This document shows, in pieces, positions 1 to 7,527 of a stretch of 34,885 nt of DNA; within the stretch, counting starts at the first letter, position 1, and each line of letters opens with the position of its first letter. Source of the DNA: Sulfuricella sp. GTDB taxonomy: Bacteria; Pseudomonadota; Gammaproteobacteria; Burkholderiales; Sulfuricellaceae. The notes beneath the pieces are model-generated. The model was not told where the DNA came from. It was given only the letters and a program-made list of their open reading frames with translations, and did not search any database. The DNA is taken from NCBI GenBank assembly GCA_018336195.1, contig JAGXQV010000057.1, forward strand, positions 1-34,885, given 5' to 3'. A program made the position numbers and the translations under genes.

Positions 1-253
1 GGTTATGGCGTAGCGTCAAATACGAAGAGGTCTACCTGCACGCTTATGACAGCGTCAGCGCAGCAAAGAACGGATTGGGGAAATACTTCGCGCGCTACAA
101 TCAGCACAGACCGCACTCATCACTTGACGACAAAACGCCGGATGAGTTCTACTTCGACAACCTGCCTGAACTGCAAAAAGCAGCGTAGGCAATAAACCGC
201 AAGGCTACACTTAAAAAACAGAAAATTCTGTCCAGCTATACGGCGCCACCTCT
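1..253 (+). mobile_element. IS3-family insertion sequence, right-end fragment
   Basis: This is the right end of an IS3-type element that starts before the window. It holds the last 61 codons of the OrfB transposase (stop at 186-188) and a short non-coding end. Positions 228-253 read CTGTCC, seven variable bases, then CGGCGCCACCTCT. The same pattern occurs at 1587-1612 beside the second IS fragment, which is why the boundary is placed near 253. Beyond it the sequence enters a KfrA-like reading frame. The exact end could be a few bases either side, since no target duplication can be seen. Confidence 0.75.
3..188 (+). CDS. IS3-family transposase OrfB, C-terminal fragment
   Basis: This is the partial 3' end of an integrase-core (DDE) transposase; the frame is open from base 3 and stops with TAG. 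The visible residues WRSVKYEEVYL, then YFARYNQHRPHSSL, are the typical tail of IS3-family OrfB proteins, including the last part of the catalytic core around the final acidic residue (the E of KYEEVY lies in that region). The protein normally acts with OrfA through a programmed frameshift to cut and paste the element. Only the tail is visible, so whether the full upstream copy is intact cannot be judged. Confidence 0.85.
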   Translation, partial: LWRSVKYEEVYLHAYDSVSAAKNGLGKYFARYNQHRPHSSLDDKTPDEFYFDNLPELQKAA

Positions 254-1066
254 TATCCCGATCTACCTGACGAACTCAAAGCCGCTGCGGGAGAGCTGAC
301 TGCCGTTCTCTGGGGTAAAGCTCAAACCTTGGCACAAGACACCTTTGCGGCTGCTCGTGCAGAGGCGCAAATCTGTATGGCAGAAGGCAAGGCTGAACGA
401 GAACTCGCAAACGCGGAACGAGACAAGGCATTACAAGACCTGGTTTCAATTAAGGATGCGTTGCGTCAAGCCAATGATCAATGCCACTCCTTGGAGCAAC
501 AACTTGCCGCTGAAGGAGCGACTCGGTTGGCTATCGAATCACAACTTCAGCAATCCGCACGGGAAATCTCCCGTCTTCATGCGGGTATGGATGACGCTCG
601 TCGGGAGTTTGCAGATGAGCTTGAGAAGCTCCGTGAGATTTCCCGATTAGCAGAAGAACGTGTGAAGGCATCGGAAATGCGCGCTTTATTGGAAATAGAC
701 CGCGAACGAACGCTATCGAAAAATATCATGAAGGACCTTGAGAGGGTTCTATCCGAGGCCAGTCAATCTGCTGAACGACATCGAAGTGAGATAGCTGCTC
801 TGCAATGCGAGCTAGGAAACCTCCATCAAGAAACGGGGGTTCTCAAAGGGAATCTCCAATCCATCACCGCATCCAGAAATAGTTTATCGACAGACCTTGA
901 TTCGATACGGAAGCAACTTACCGAGGTCACCAGCCGGGCGTCAGTGCATCAGCTGGACGCCACAAACTGGAGGCAGAAGTTTAATGAGGCACAAACCGCC
1001 ATCGCTGACCTGCAAGCAAAAAAAACAAAACGCCAACGAAAGTCCGTGGTTGATAGCAGTGCTTAA
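254..1066 (+). pseudogene. KfrA-like plasmid coiled-coil DNA-binding protein, 5' end lost at IS junction
   Basis: The open frame runs out of the IS end (in frame from 215) and continues for about 270 codons to TAA at 1064-1066. The residues just after the junction (YPDLPDELKAAAGELTAVLW, then AQTLAQDTFAAARAEA) match the helix that in KfrA_N-type proteins follows the N-terminal helix-turn-helix. The rest is almost entirely heptad-like Glu/Ala/Leu/Arg coiled coil, ending in a basic tail (KKTKRQRKS). KfrA proteins are plasmid-encoded autorepressors and partition-related filament formers. Here the DNA-binding half is missing, so the gene is read as broken by the IS. A TTG at 329 could start a 245-aa coiled-coil-only product, but no good ribosome binding site precedes it. 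Family assignment rests on pattern recognition only. Confidence 0.6.
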
Positions 1067-1348
1067 GTATATTTAAATACAACGTACTGTGAAAACCGTC
1101 TAATGTTTATTAGGAAGTAGAGAGGTAGATTTTAATAAATATCGTGCTGGTTGTGATTTCACAAAATCACTTCTGGTTCGCCGAAGTAAATTTCGTAAAT
1201 ATCGTGATGAAGGGGCAATTATGAAATTTACTTCCGAAAATTTATAAAAATTACTTCGGCGGACTGTTTTTTAAGTTTCGGTAAAATTGGCGTCTGAAAC
1301 TTCGCATAATGTATATTATGTAAAATGATTATGACAACGGCTGGGCGT
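1067..1348. other. AT-rich spacer with inverted and direct repeats, no gene seen
   Basis: This 282-bp stretch between the KfrA-like fragment and the IS remnant is much richer in A+T than its surroundings and holds no convincing gene. It contains an inverted pair, CGCCGAAGTAAATTT (1179-1193) and AAAATTACTTCGGCG (1247-1261), 14 of 15 bases complementary. A third related arm, GAAATTTACTTCCG, lies at 1223-1236. The direct repeat TAAATATCGTG occurs at 1136-1146 and 1196-1206, exactly 60 bp apart. It could be a piece of plasmid control DNA (iterons, resolution or partition site) carried in with the KfrA fragment; that is inference. Confidence 0.5.
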
Positions 1349-1522
1349 TCCGCCAAACACGTCTGCTGCCGATTCCTGCAACTGCTGCTTCCATTCGGAA
1401 ATCTGGTTCGGATGAACGTCAAACTGCTCAGCCAATTCTGCCAGCGTCTTGTCGCCTTTGATCGCCGCTAGGGCCACCTTGGCCTTGAATCCCGGTGCGT
1501 GATTCCTTCTCGTCCTTTTCAT
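1349..1522 (-). pseudogene. IS3-family transposase OrfA, N-terminal fragment
   Basis: The first 58 codons are a clear IS3-family OrfA (Transposase_8 / HTH type): a basic start (MKRTRRNH), then FKAKVALAAIKGDKTLAEL and the helix-turn-helix segment AEQFDVHPNQISEWK, ending at DVFGG. After that the frame runs into ten unrelated residues and a stop near 1316, so the gene is truncated. OrfA normally binds the IS ends and provides the N-terminal part of the OrfAB transposase. This remnant cannot make an active enzyme. Confidence 0.85.
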
Positions 1523-1612
1523 GGGCTTGCTCCTAATGCGCCATGGTCTCCACGGCTTGGGTTGAGCAAGACTATCACTTAACGACCTGTCCGAATTCCC
1601 GGCGCCACCTCT
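1349..1612 (-). mobile_element. IS3-family insertion sequence, left-end remnant (inverted)
   Basis: This is the left end of an IS3-type element in reverse orientation: terminal pattern at 1587-1612, about 65 bp of leader, then the start of orfA at 1522. The element breaks off inside orfA near 1349, and everything downstream (rest of orfA, all of orfB, right end) is gone. The 26-bp end matches that at 228-253 (CTGTCC, seven differing bases, CGGCGCCACCTCT), so both fragments come from the same or closely related elements. The outer end lies only 10 bp from the stop codon of tatD. Confidence 0.7.
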
Positions 1613-1622
1613 CCCTTCAGCG

Positions 1623-2390
1623 TCACGGAACCACCTTCATTAATTTGAAGAAATTACGCGAAGTTTCTTCTTTTATCTCTTCTAATGAAAGTTTTTTTAT
1701 CTCTGCGATCTTCTCTGCGACGTGTGTGACATAGGCAGGCTGATTGGTTTTTCCGCGGTAAGGAACGGGTGCCAGGTAAGGTGCGTCGGTTTCCACCAGA
1801 ATGCGATTCAATGGGGTCATGCGCGCGACTTCCTTGACCTGCTCGGCACTTTTGAAGGTGACGATCCCTGAGAAGGAAATATGAAAATTCATGTCTAGTG
1901 CCCTTTGAGCAGCTTGAGCGTTTTCGGTGAAGCAATGCATGATGCCACCGACCTCGTAGGCGCGCTCTTCCGCCATGATGCGTAGCGTGTCGTCGGCGGA
2001 TTCCCGAGTGTGAACCACGAGCGGCTTACCAATTTTCCGGGCTGCACGGATATGTGTACGGAAGCGCTGACGTTGCCACTCCAGATCACCTTTTAAACGA
2101 TAGTAATCAAGACCCGTTTCTCCGATCGCTAGCACCTTGGGATGCGCAGCCAGCTCTGCGAGTTCATCGACCGTGGGTTCGTGGACATTCTCGTAATCCG
2201 GATGAACGCCAACCGTGGCATAGAGGTTGGAATAGGCTTCTGCCAAGGCCAGTACAGCAGGAAAGTTTTCAATATCGACGCCGATGCACAAGGCATGAGT
2301 AACGCCATGCTCCTTCATGTTCTCCAAAATGGCGGGAAGGTTATCGAATAGTCCTGGGAAATCAAGGTGACAATGGGAATCGACTAGCAT
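1623..2390 (-). CDS. tatD: TatD-family metal-dependent hydrolase/DNase
   Basis: 255 aa, the normal TatD length. It starts with the metal-binding DSHCHLD (His6, His8) and carries GETGLDYY, VVHTRES, HCFTE and ETDAPYLAP, the conserved metal-ligand blocks of the amidohydrolase-fold TatD nucleases (3'-5' DNA/RNA exonuclease activity is known for the family). It is the last gene of the minus-strand cluster, 7 nt downstream of pilZ, and the pilZ-tatD order after holB is common in proteobacteria. The stop at 1623-1625 is followed within about 10 bp by the IS remnant. The C-terminus is complete (KLMKVVP), so the IS did not damage the protein, but any native terminator is lost. Confidence 0.93.
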   Translation of the reverse strand: MLVDSHCHLDFPGLFDNLPAILENMKEHGVTHALCIGVDIENFPAVLALAEAYSNLYATVGVHPDYENVHEPTVDELAELAAHPKVLAIGETGLDYYRLKGDLEWQRQRFRTHIRAARKIGKPLVVHTRESADDTLRIMAEERAYEVGGIMHCFTENAQAAQRALDMNFHISFSGIVTFKSAEQVKEVARMTPLNRILVETDAPYLAPVPYRGKTNQPAYVTHVAEKIAEIKKLSLEEIKEETSRNFFKLMKVVP

Positions 2391-2397
2391 GACTTTC

Positions 2398-2760
2398 TTA
2401 CATGGTATGGGTTGGACGAGCAGACTTCATGGTGCCGCCGAGCAAGGCTTCGATTTTGTTGCGCACCGTAATGCCGTTTTCGTTTTCGCTGAACTGAACG
2501 CCGATACCCTGGGTTTTATTGTTTTGTGAGCCTGAGGGGGTTACCCAAACGACATGTCCGTCGACATGCAACTTGGCTGGTTCATCGAGCAAGGTCAGGA
2601 GCATCAGAACTTCATCACCGACACGATACGGCTTGGGAGTGGGAATGAATATCCCTCCCCCCTTCAAAAAAGGCATATAGGCCGCATAAAGTGCCGACCG
2701 TTCCTTGATAGTGAGCGACAGGACGCCGGTTCGTAAGGTCGTATTGGGATTTTCAGCCAT
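2398..2760 (-). CDS. pilZ: PilZ-type protein of the type IV pilus subgroup
   Basis: 120-aa single-domain PilZ protein. The central beta-barrel part shows FLKGGGIFIPTPKPYRVGDE, HVVWVTPSG and GIGVQF, as in the founding PilZ protein of Pseudomonas type IV pilus assembly, which is also encoded between holB and tatD. The RxxxR and D/NxSxxG residues needed to bind cyclic di-GMP are not present in the expected N-terminal position (YAAYMPFLKGGG instead), so this is probably a non-binding, protein-interaction PilZ. The known partner class in type IV pilus systems is the PilB ATPase/FimX axis. The start codon overlaps the end of holB by 8 nt, so the two are translationally coupled. Confidence 0.88.
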   Translation of the reverse strand: MAENPNTTLRTGVLSLTIKERSALYAAYMPFLKGGGIFIPTPKPYRVGDEVLMLLTLLDEPAKLHVDGHVVWVTPSGSQNNKTQGIGVQFSENENGITVRNKIEALLGGTMKSARPTHTM

Positions 2761-3784
2761 GATGGGGTCTGCGCTTCATTGTCTGCCAATAGGATAACAA
2801 CAATTGCTCCAGAACCAAGCGCATATTCAGGGGGTGATTGACTGCGCGCCGGGCTTTGGTCAGTTCGTGCTGATATTCAAGGAGTTTGGATACTTCAGGA
2901 ATGTTTGCAAGCTGGCTGATCTTATCAAAGAAATCCGGGTGATAGCGCACCGCTCCAGCCATTCTGGCACTTTCCAGGTCGTAAACCCAGGTTTGCAGCC
3001 AATTCAATATCCACGCCAGTTCGGTTTTTTCCTTCTCTACTCTTTCGGCGAGCGCCAAGGGATCATTGCGCTGGGTGTCAGCGATTTGATCGAGGAAAGC
3101 CAATCGTTTCTCCCTGTACTCCGGCTCGTTCAACTCCAACGCCAGCAATGGGGCAAACCCCGCTTGTGCCAGACAAATCTCGGGTTCCGACACCCCCTGC
3201 TCTTTCAACCACTGTATCGCCTGTTCGCGAGTGGGCATGGGCATGGCGATTTTGAGGCAACGACTACGCACGGTGGGAGGAAGCTTTTGCGGCTGGTGGG
3301 AAACCAGGATGAACAGGGTGCGCGGCGGCGGTTCCTCAAGGGTTTTAAGCAATGCGTTGGCGGCGTTGACGTTCATCGTTTCGGCCGGCCGCACCACGAC
3401 CACACGCATTCCACCCCGTCCGGCACTAAGCGAGACGGAGGAAATCAGTTCGCGCACCTGCAGGATGGTAATGTGTTTCTGCTTTTTTTCTTTTTCCTTC
3501 TCATCCCCGGCTGGTTCTGCGGTTGCCGCCTCGGCGTCATCCGTTTCCGGCTGAACCAGATGGAAGTCCGGATGGGTCCCGCTGTTCATCCAGCCACACG
3601 CCAGACATTTGCCGCAGGCTTTACCCTCGAAGGAGGGGGACTCGCACAACAGGGCGTTGGCCAGGAGTTTCGCGAATGCGGCTTTTCCTGTTCCCCTCTG
3701 CCCATGCAATAGCAGCGCATGGGGGAGTTTTTCACGCCGCCCCGCGATATCGTTCCAGAGCGTCTCATGCCACGGAAGAATCAT
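2753..3784 (-). CDS. holB: DNA polymerase III subunit delta'
   Basis: 343-aa clamp-loader subunit of the replicative polymerase. An AAA+ P-loop lies at about residues 28-35 (GQRGTGKA). A four-cysteine zinc module follows (Cys47, then CGKCLAC at about 57-63), and the SRC motif of clamp loaders is in VRSRCLKI. Between the zinc module and sensor region there is a charged, low-complexity insert (EKEKEKKQK) which is likely a surface loop. Delta' is the rigid stator of the complex that loads the beta clamp onto primed DNA. It sits 7 nt downstream of tmk, the usual tmk-holB pair. Start ATG at 3784. Confidence 0.93.
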   Translation of the reverse strand: MILPWHETLWNDIAGRREKLPHALLLHGQRGTGKAAFAKLLANALLCESPSFEGKACGKCLACGWMNSGTHPDFHLVQPETDDAEAATAEPAGDEKEKEKKQKHITILQVRELISSVSLSAGRGGMRVVVVRPAETMNVNAANALLKTLEEPPPRTLFILVSHQPQKLPPTVRSRCLKIAMPMPTREQAIQWLKEQGVSEPEICLAQAGFAPLLALELNEPEYREKRLAFLDQIADTQRNDPLALAERVEKEKTELAWILNWLQTWVYDLESARMAGAVRYHPDFFDKISQLANIPEVSKLLEYQHELTKARRAVNHPLNMRLVLEQLLLSYWQTMKRRPHHG

Positions 3785-3791
3785 TGTTAAT

Positions 3792-4397
3792 TCAGTTTAT
3801 TGGAAATAAGTGTTGAAGCGAATTCTGGATTTCATCCAGGCGCTTGGTGGAGTCGACAATGCGGAACCTCCCCGGAAAGCGTTCAGCGCGTTGCAGATAC
3901 TGATCACGCACACGCTGAAAAAAATCGGATTGCTCCTGCTCGAAACGATCCAGCGTGGCATTGTTGGAAAGACGCTGCCTGCTCACTTCAACCGGAACGT
4001 CGAATAGCAGCGTCAAATCCGGCTGTAAACTGCCCTGTACCCATTCTTCGAGCGCTTCCAGCTTTTCTACCGCAAGCCCCCTCCCCCCGCCTTGGTAGGC
4101 AAAGCTCGCATCGGTGAATCGGTCGGAAATCACCCAAACGTCTTGTGCCAGGGCGGGCAGGATGACCTTGTCGAGATGCTCGCGGCGCGCGGCAAACATC
4201 AACAAGGCCTCGGTTTCCAGGTGCATGGGGTGATTCAGCAACATTTCCCGCAGTTTCTCGCCTAGCGGGGTTCCGCCCGGCTCGCGCGTTACCAGAACTT
4301 GATGGCCGGCTTGCTCCAACCGTTTGGCCAACCAGTCGAGATGGGTACTTTTTCCGGCGCCGTCTATGCCTTCCAGGGTGATGAATTTGCCAGTCAT
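3792..4397 (-). CDS. tmk: Thymidylate kinase
   Basis: 201 aa, a typical length. It phosphorylates dTMP to dTDP with ATP, an essential step of dTTP supply for replication. The P-loop GIDGAGKS is at residues 10-17, followed by the [11 protein letters not shown] segment, the [17 protein letters not shown] nucleotide-binding block, and a LID region ([14 protein letters not shown]). The start codon overlaps the mltG stop by one base, and holB follows 7 nt later, so these three genes are surely co-transcribed. Confidence 0.95.
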   Translation of the reverse strand: MTGKFITLEGIDGAGKSTHLDWLAKRLEQAGHQVLVTREPGGTPLGEKLREMLLNHPMHLETEALLMFAARREHLDKVILPALAQDVWVISDRFTDASFAYQGGGRGLAVEKLEALEEWVQGSLQPDLTLLFDVPVEVSRQRLSNNATLDRFEQEQSDFFQRVRDQYLQRAERFPGRFRIVDSTKRLDEIQNSLQHLFPIN

Positions 4398-5392
4398 TAT
4401 CGATTCAATTGATAGCGGGCCACGGCCCGGTTGTGTTCCGCCAGAGATGCCGAGAACTGGTGCGTCCCGTTTCCTTTGGCAACGAAATACAGTGCCGCCG
4501 ATTTGGCCGGATGCAGGGCCGCCTGGACCGACTCCCCGCCCGGCATGGCAATCGGCGTGGGCGGCAAGCCGCCGCGCGTATAGGTATTATAAGGCGTATC
4601 GCCGAGCAAATCGCGCTTGCGGATATTGCCGTCGTAGCTCTCGCCGAGTCCATAGATCACGGTCGGATCGGTTTGCAGCCTCATGCCGATGCGTAGACGG
4701 TTGATGAAAACTGAAGCGATCATCGGGCGCTCGCTGGCTTGCCCCGTCTCCTTCTCGATGATCGACGCCATGATGAGCGCCTCGTAAGGGCTGCGGTACG
4801 GTAAATCGGTGGCGCGGGCTTGCCAGGCATCGTCCAGGCGCGCCTGCATGATCCGGTAGGCACGCTTGAGTATCGAAATGTCACTCATCCCGCTGCCGAA
4901 GTTATAGGTGTCGGGGAAAAACAGCCCTTCAGGATAGGTCTCGTGGGCCTCGATACGGCTCAGTAGCTCCGCATCGCTTAACTTGGCTGCATCGTGGCGT
5001 ACTGCCGGATTGTCATCCAACGCCTTGCGCATTTGCCGGAAAGTCCAGCCCTCGATGAACGTCACCTGGCTTTGTGTCACATCGCCCCGGGTAATTATCA
5101 GGAACAGGCGGTACGGCGTGACGTCATTCTCCACCAGATAATTGCCGGCTTTGATTTCATTTGCCTTTCCAAACAGGCGCACCAGGAAAACAAAACTCCA
5201 CGGCTCAATGACCAATTTTTCGTCGGCGAACTGGCGTGCGATGGTGCGCAGACTACTGCCGTGCCGGATGGTGAATTCATAGGGCTTTTGCTCCAGCGTG
5301 ACAGGCGTGGTGGCGAAATATCCCATCCACGCCGCCAGTGTCAGCGCAACCAGAAATGCCAGGGTGAGGAGGAGCTTAATCAGTTTAATCAT
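4397..5392 (-). CDS. mltG: Endolytic murein transglycosylase MltG (YceG-like)
   Basis: 331 aa. A single N-terminal membrane anchor (about residues 4-27, [19 protein letters not shown]) is followed by a periplasmic LysM-like part (about 40-100) and the YceG catalytic domain. The catalytic Glu lies in [15 protein letters not shown] (Glu213), followed by [23 protein letters not shown] and a [15 protein letters not shown] block, all hallmarks of the family. MltG cleaves nascent peptidoglycan strands next to the inner membrane and sets glycan chain length. It overlaps pabC by 8 nt and tmk by 1 nt. Confidence 0.95.
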   Translation of the reverse strand: MIKLIKLLLTLAFLVALTLAAWMGYFATTPVTLEQKPYEFTIRHGSSLRTIARQFADEKLVIEPWSFVFLVRLFGKANEIKAGNYLVENDVTPYRLFLIITRGDVTQSQVTFIEGWTFRQMRKALDDNPAVRHDAAKLSDAELLSRIEAHETYPEGLFFPDTYNFGSGMSDISILKRAYRIMQARLDDAWQARATDLPYRSPYEALIMASIIEKETGQASERPMIASVFINRLRIGMRLQTDPTVIYGLGESYDGNIRKRDLLGDTPYNTYTRGGLPPTPIAMPGGESVQAALHPAKSAALYFVAKGNGTHQFSASLAEHNRAVARYQLNR

Positions 5393-6197
5393 GAAATTCC
5401 GCGAAAAAATTGTGTATCTGCGGGACTAACCCAGTATTTTTCCAGCGCAGGTCTTCCAACTCGCGAACCGGCCAGATACCGATCAGGCTATTGCACACTA
5501 TGCATTCGTCGGCCTTCCGCAATTCGTCGAAATGGATATCGCGAATCTCCGTCTCCACCCGGGCTTGTTTGGCCCACTCCAGAATACGTTCGCGGGTCAC
5601 GCCGGCGACCCCGCAACGCCGCAAATCAGGAGTAACCAGGACACCGTCCTTGACCATGAACAGGTTGCTCGCCACCCCTTCAATCACGTTGCCGGAGTGG
5701 TCGAGCAGCAAACCCTCGGCTATCGCGGGATCACCCCATTCGGAACGCGCCAAAACGTTTTCCAGGCGGTTGAGATGCTTGATGCCGGCCAGCGCAGGCT
5801 GTTCCGCCAGCCTGATCTCGCACAAGCGGACCTTGATGCCAATCCGCCAATTGTCTTCGGGGTAGTGGGGGAAATCGGCACGCATCACGATTCGGGTTGG
5901 CTGGTTCTGCTTGGGAAAAGCATAACCTCGGTTGCCCTGCCCGCGCGTCACGACGATTTTTACCACGCATTTTCTCTGCCCGTAGCTCACCTGCTCACAC
6001 TCCTGTCGCAAGAGCAATTCGCTGGGGCACGGCAAGTCCAGGCGTAAACAATCCTCGTAGAGCTTGGCGTATTGTCTTTCCCAATACTGGAGTTCGCCTT
6101 CTCGTGCCGTCAAAGTCCGGAAAATCCCGTCACCATAGGCCAGCCCCCGGTCGCGAACCGAGATGCGTTCTTCCTCCTGGCCGTTTACGAGAATCAT
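5385..6197 (-). CDS. pabC: 4-amino-4-deoxychorismate lyase
   Basis: 270-aa fold-type IV PLP enzyme. It converts aminodeoxychorismate to p-aminobenzoate plus pyruvate for folate synthesis. The PLP-lysine is Lys140 in GIKHLNRLENVLAR, and GNVIEGVASNLF and TPDLRRCGVAGVTR are further family blocks around the cofactor phosphate. The start ATG overlaps the stop of pabB by 4 nt, so the two steps of PABA synthesis are translationally coupled. The related enzymes IlvE and Dat share the fold, but the neighbour pabB settles the role. Confidence 0.92.
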   Translation of the reverse strand: MILVNGQEEERISVRDRGLAYGDGIFRTLTAREGELQYWERQYAKLYEDCLRLDLPCPSELLLRQECEQVSYGQRKCVVKIVVTRGQGNRGYAFPKQNQPTRIVMRADFPHYPEDNWRIGIKVRLCEIRLAEQPALAGIKHLNRLENVLARSEWGDPAIAEGLLLDHSGNVIEGVASNLFMVKDGVLVTPDLRRCGVAGVTRERILEWAKQARVETEIRDIHFDELRKADECIVCNSLIGIWPVRELEDLRWKNTGLVPQIHNFFAEFHD

Positions 6198-7501
6198 GAT
6201 TGCAGTGCCTTCAATAACCCCTTGGCCTTGGCGCGGGTCTCATTGAGTTCGCGCTGCGGGTCGGAATCGGCCACGATCCCCGCCCCGGCCTTGAAGCTCA
6301 AGCGACTACCATTGAGCATAAAGGTGCGGATAAGGATATTCATGTCCATATCGCCGTCGCGGTTGAGATAGCCCATGCTGCCGGTATAGGCAAGGCGCGG
6401 CGAGGTTTCCAGTTCGCCGATGATCTGCATGGTGCGCACCTTGGGGCAACCGGTAATGGTACCGCCGGGAAACAGCGCCCCTAATACCTGCCCCGGCGTG
6501 ACATCGGGGCGCAGCCTGCCGCTCACGGTAGATTCGATATGGTGAACATGAGCGTAGCTCTCGACCGCCATCAACTCATCCACGGCGACGCTGCCGGCCT
6601 GGCAGATGCGCCCCAGATCGTTTCTTTCCAGGTCGATCAGCATGATGTGTTCGGCGCGCTCCTTGGGGCTATCCATCAGGGCAGCACGCAGGCGTGCGTC
6701 CTCTTCCGGTTGCGGTGAGCGTGGATGAGTACCGGCAATGGGACGAGTTTCGGCTTTTCCATCGCACACTTGTACGAGTCTTTCCGGCGACGAACTGATG
6801 ATCTGCTGTTCCCCGAAATCGGCAATGCCGGCAAATGGCGCGGGGTTACTGCGCCGCAGGCAGCCATACAGATCCGCCGCCGAACCGGAAACCAGTTCAC
6901 CTTGCCAACGCCGCGCCAGATTCACTTGAAATACGTCACCTTCGCGAATGTACTGCTTGATACGGGAAACGCCACTCAGAAAATCGCTGGAATCTTCTTC
7001 CTGCAAATCCCTCACCCGAACCGCAACATCCGGCACGGGAAGCATGGTCCGCAGGTCTTCCTGCATGGTGTCCAGGCACTCGATAAATTCGTCTTCGGCA
7101 AATAGCCATGCCTGCCCTGCTCCCCTGTCCACGAGTATTGCCGCCGGTATCCGGGCAAGGACACCGAGAGGAAAATCCCCACCATTGTCGCAACGCGGAG
7201 CTACACTTGGCTCCACTTCATGCAGCAATTCATAACCGGCGTATACGAACCAGCCGCCTCTAAAAGGTAGATGGCTAGCATCGACGGGGCGAGGGCTGGC
7301 TACAGCGCGCCATTTTTCGTCCAGTTCGACAAAGAATGGCTGGGGAGCACTCACGGAATGAACGTGAGTTTCCTGGGGAAAGGCAAACAGGATGTCCCAT
7401 CCTTTCTCCCCCAATGTTTGCAAGAAAAAAGGATAACGCCGCGAGTTCGCGGCGTGTAGGGCAAGGAGGTCAGGAGTTCCTGAAAACGCGACAACGGGCA
7501 C
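6194..7501 (-). CDS. pabB: Aminodeoxychorismate synthase component I
   Basis: 435 aa, chorismate-utilising enzyme fold. It aminates chorismate to aminodeoxychorismate with ammonia from a PabA glutaminase that is not in this window. Family blocks are IREGDVFQVNLARRW, ISSSPERLV, RPIAGTHPR, LIDLERNDLGRIC, FPGGTITGCPKVR and a C-terminal AGAGIVADSDPQRELNE. Residue 256 in the PIAGT motif is Ala; E. coli PabB has Lys there (PIKGT) and anthranilate synthase has Ala. The direct neighbour pabC argues for PABA synthesis, but a TrpE-like mechanism or activity cannot be excluded from sequence alone. The chosen start is GTG at 7501, with only a weak ribosome binding site, 26 nt after fabF. Confidence 0.88.
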   Translation of the reverse strand: MPVVAFSGTPDLLALHAANSRRYPFFLQTLGEKGWDILFAFPQETHVHSVSAPQPFFVELDEKWRAVASPRPVDASHLPFRGGWFVYAGYELLHEVEPSVAPRCDNGGDFPLGVLARIPAAILVDRGAGQAWLFAEDEFIECLDTMQEDLRTMLPVPDVAVRVRDLQEEDSSDFLSGVSRIKQYIREGDVFQVNLARRWQGELVSGSAADLYGCLRRSNPAPFAGIADFGEQQIISSSPERLVQVCDGKAETRPIAGTHPRSPQPEEDARLRAALMDSPKERAEHIMLIDLERNDLGRICQAGSVAVDELMAVESYAHVHHIESTVSGRLRPDVTPGQVLGALFPGGTITGCPKVRTMQIIGELETSPRLAYTGSMGYLNRDGDMDMNILIRTFMLNGSRLSFKAGAGIVADSDPQRELNETRAKAKGLLKALQS

Positions 7502-7527
7502 GGTCAGACACCGTTTTCGCTGTCAGG

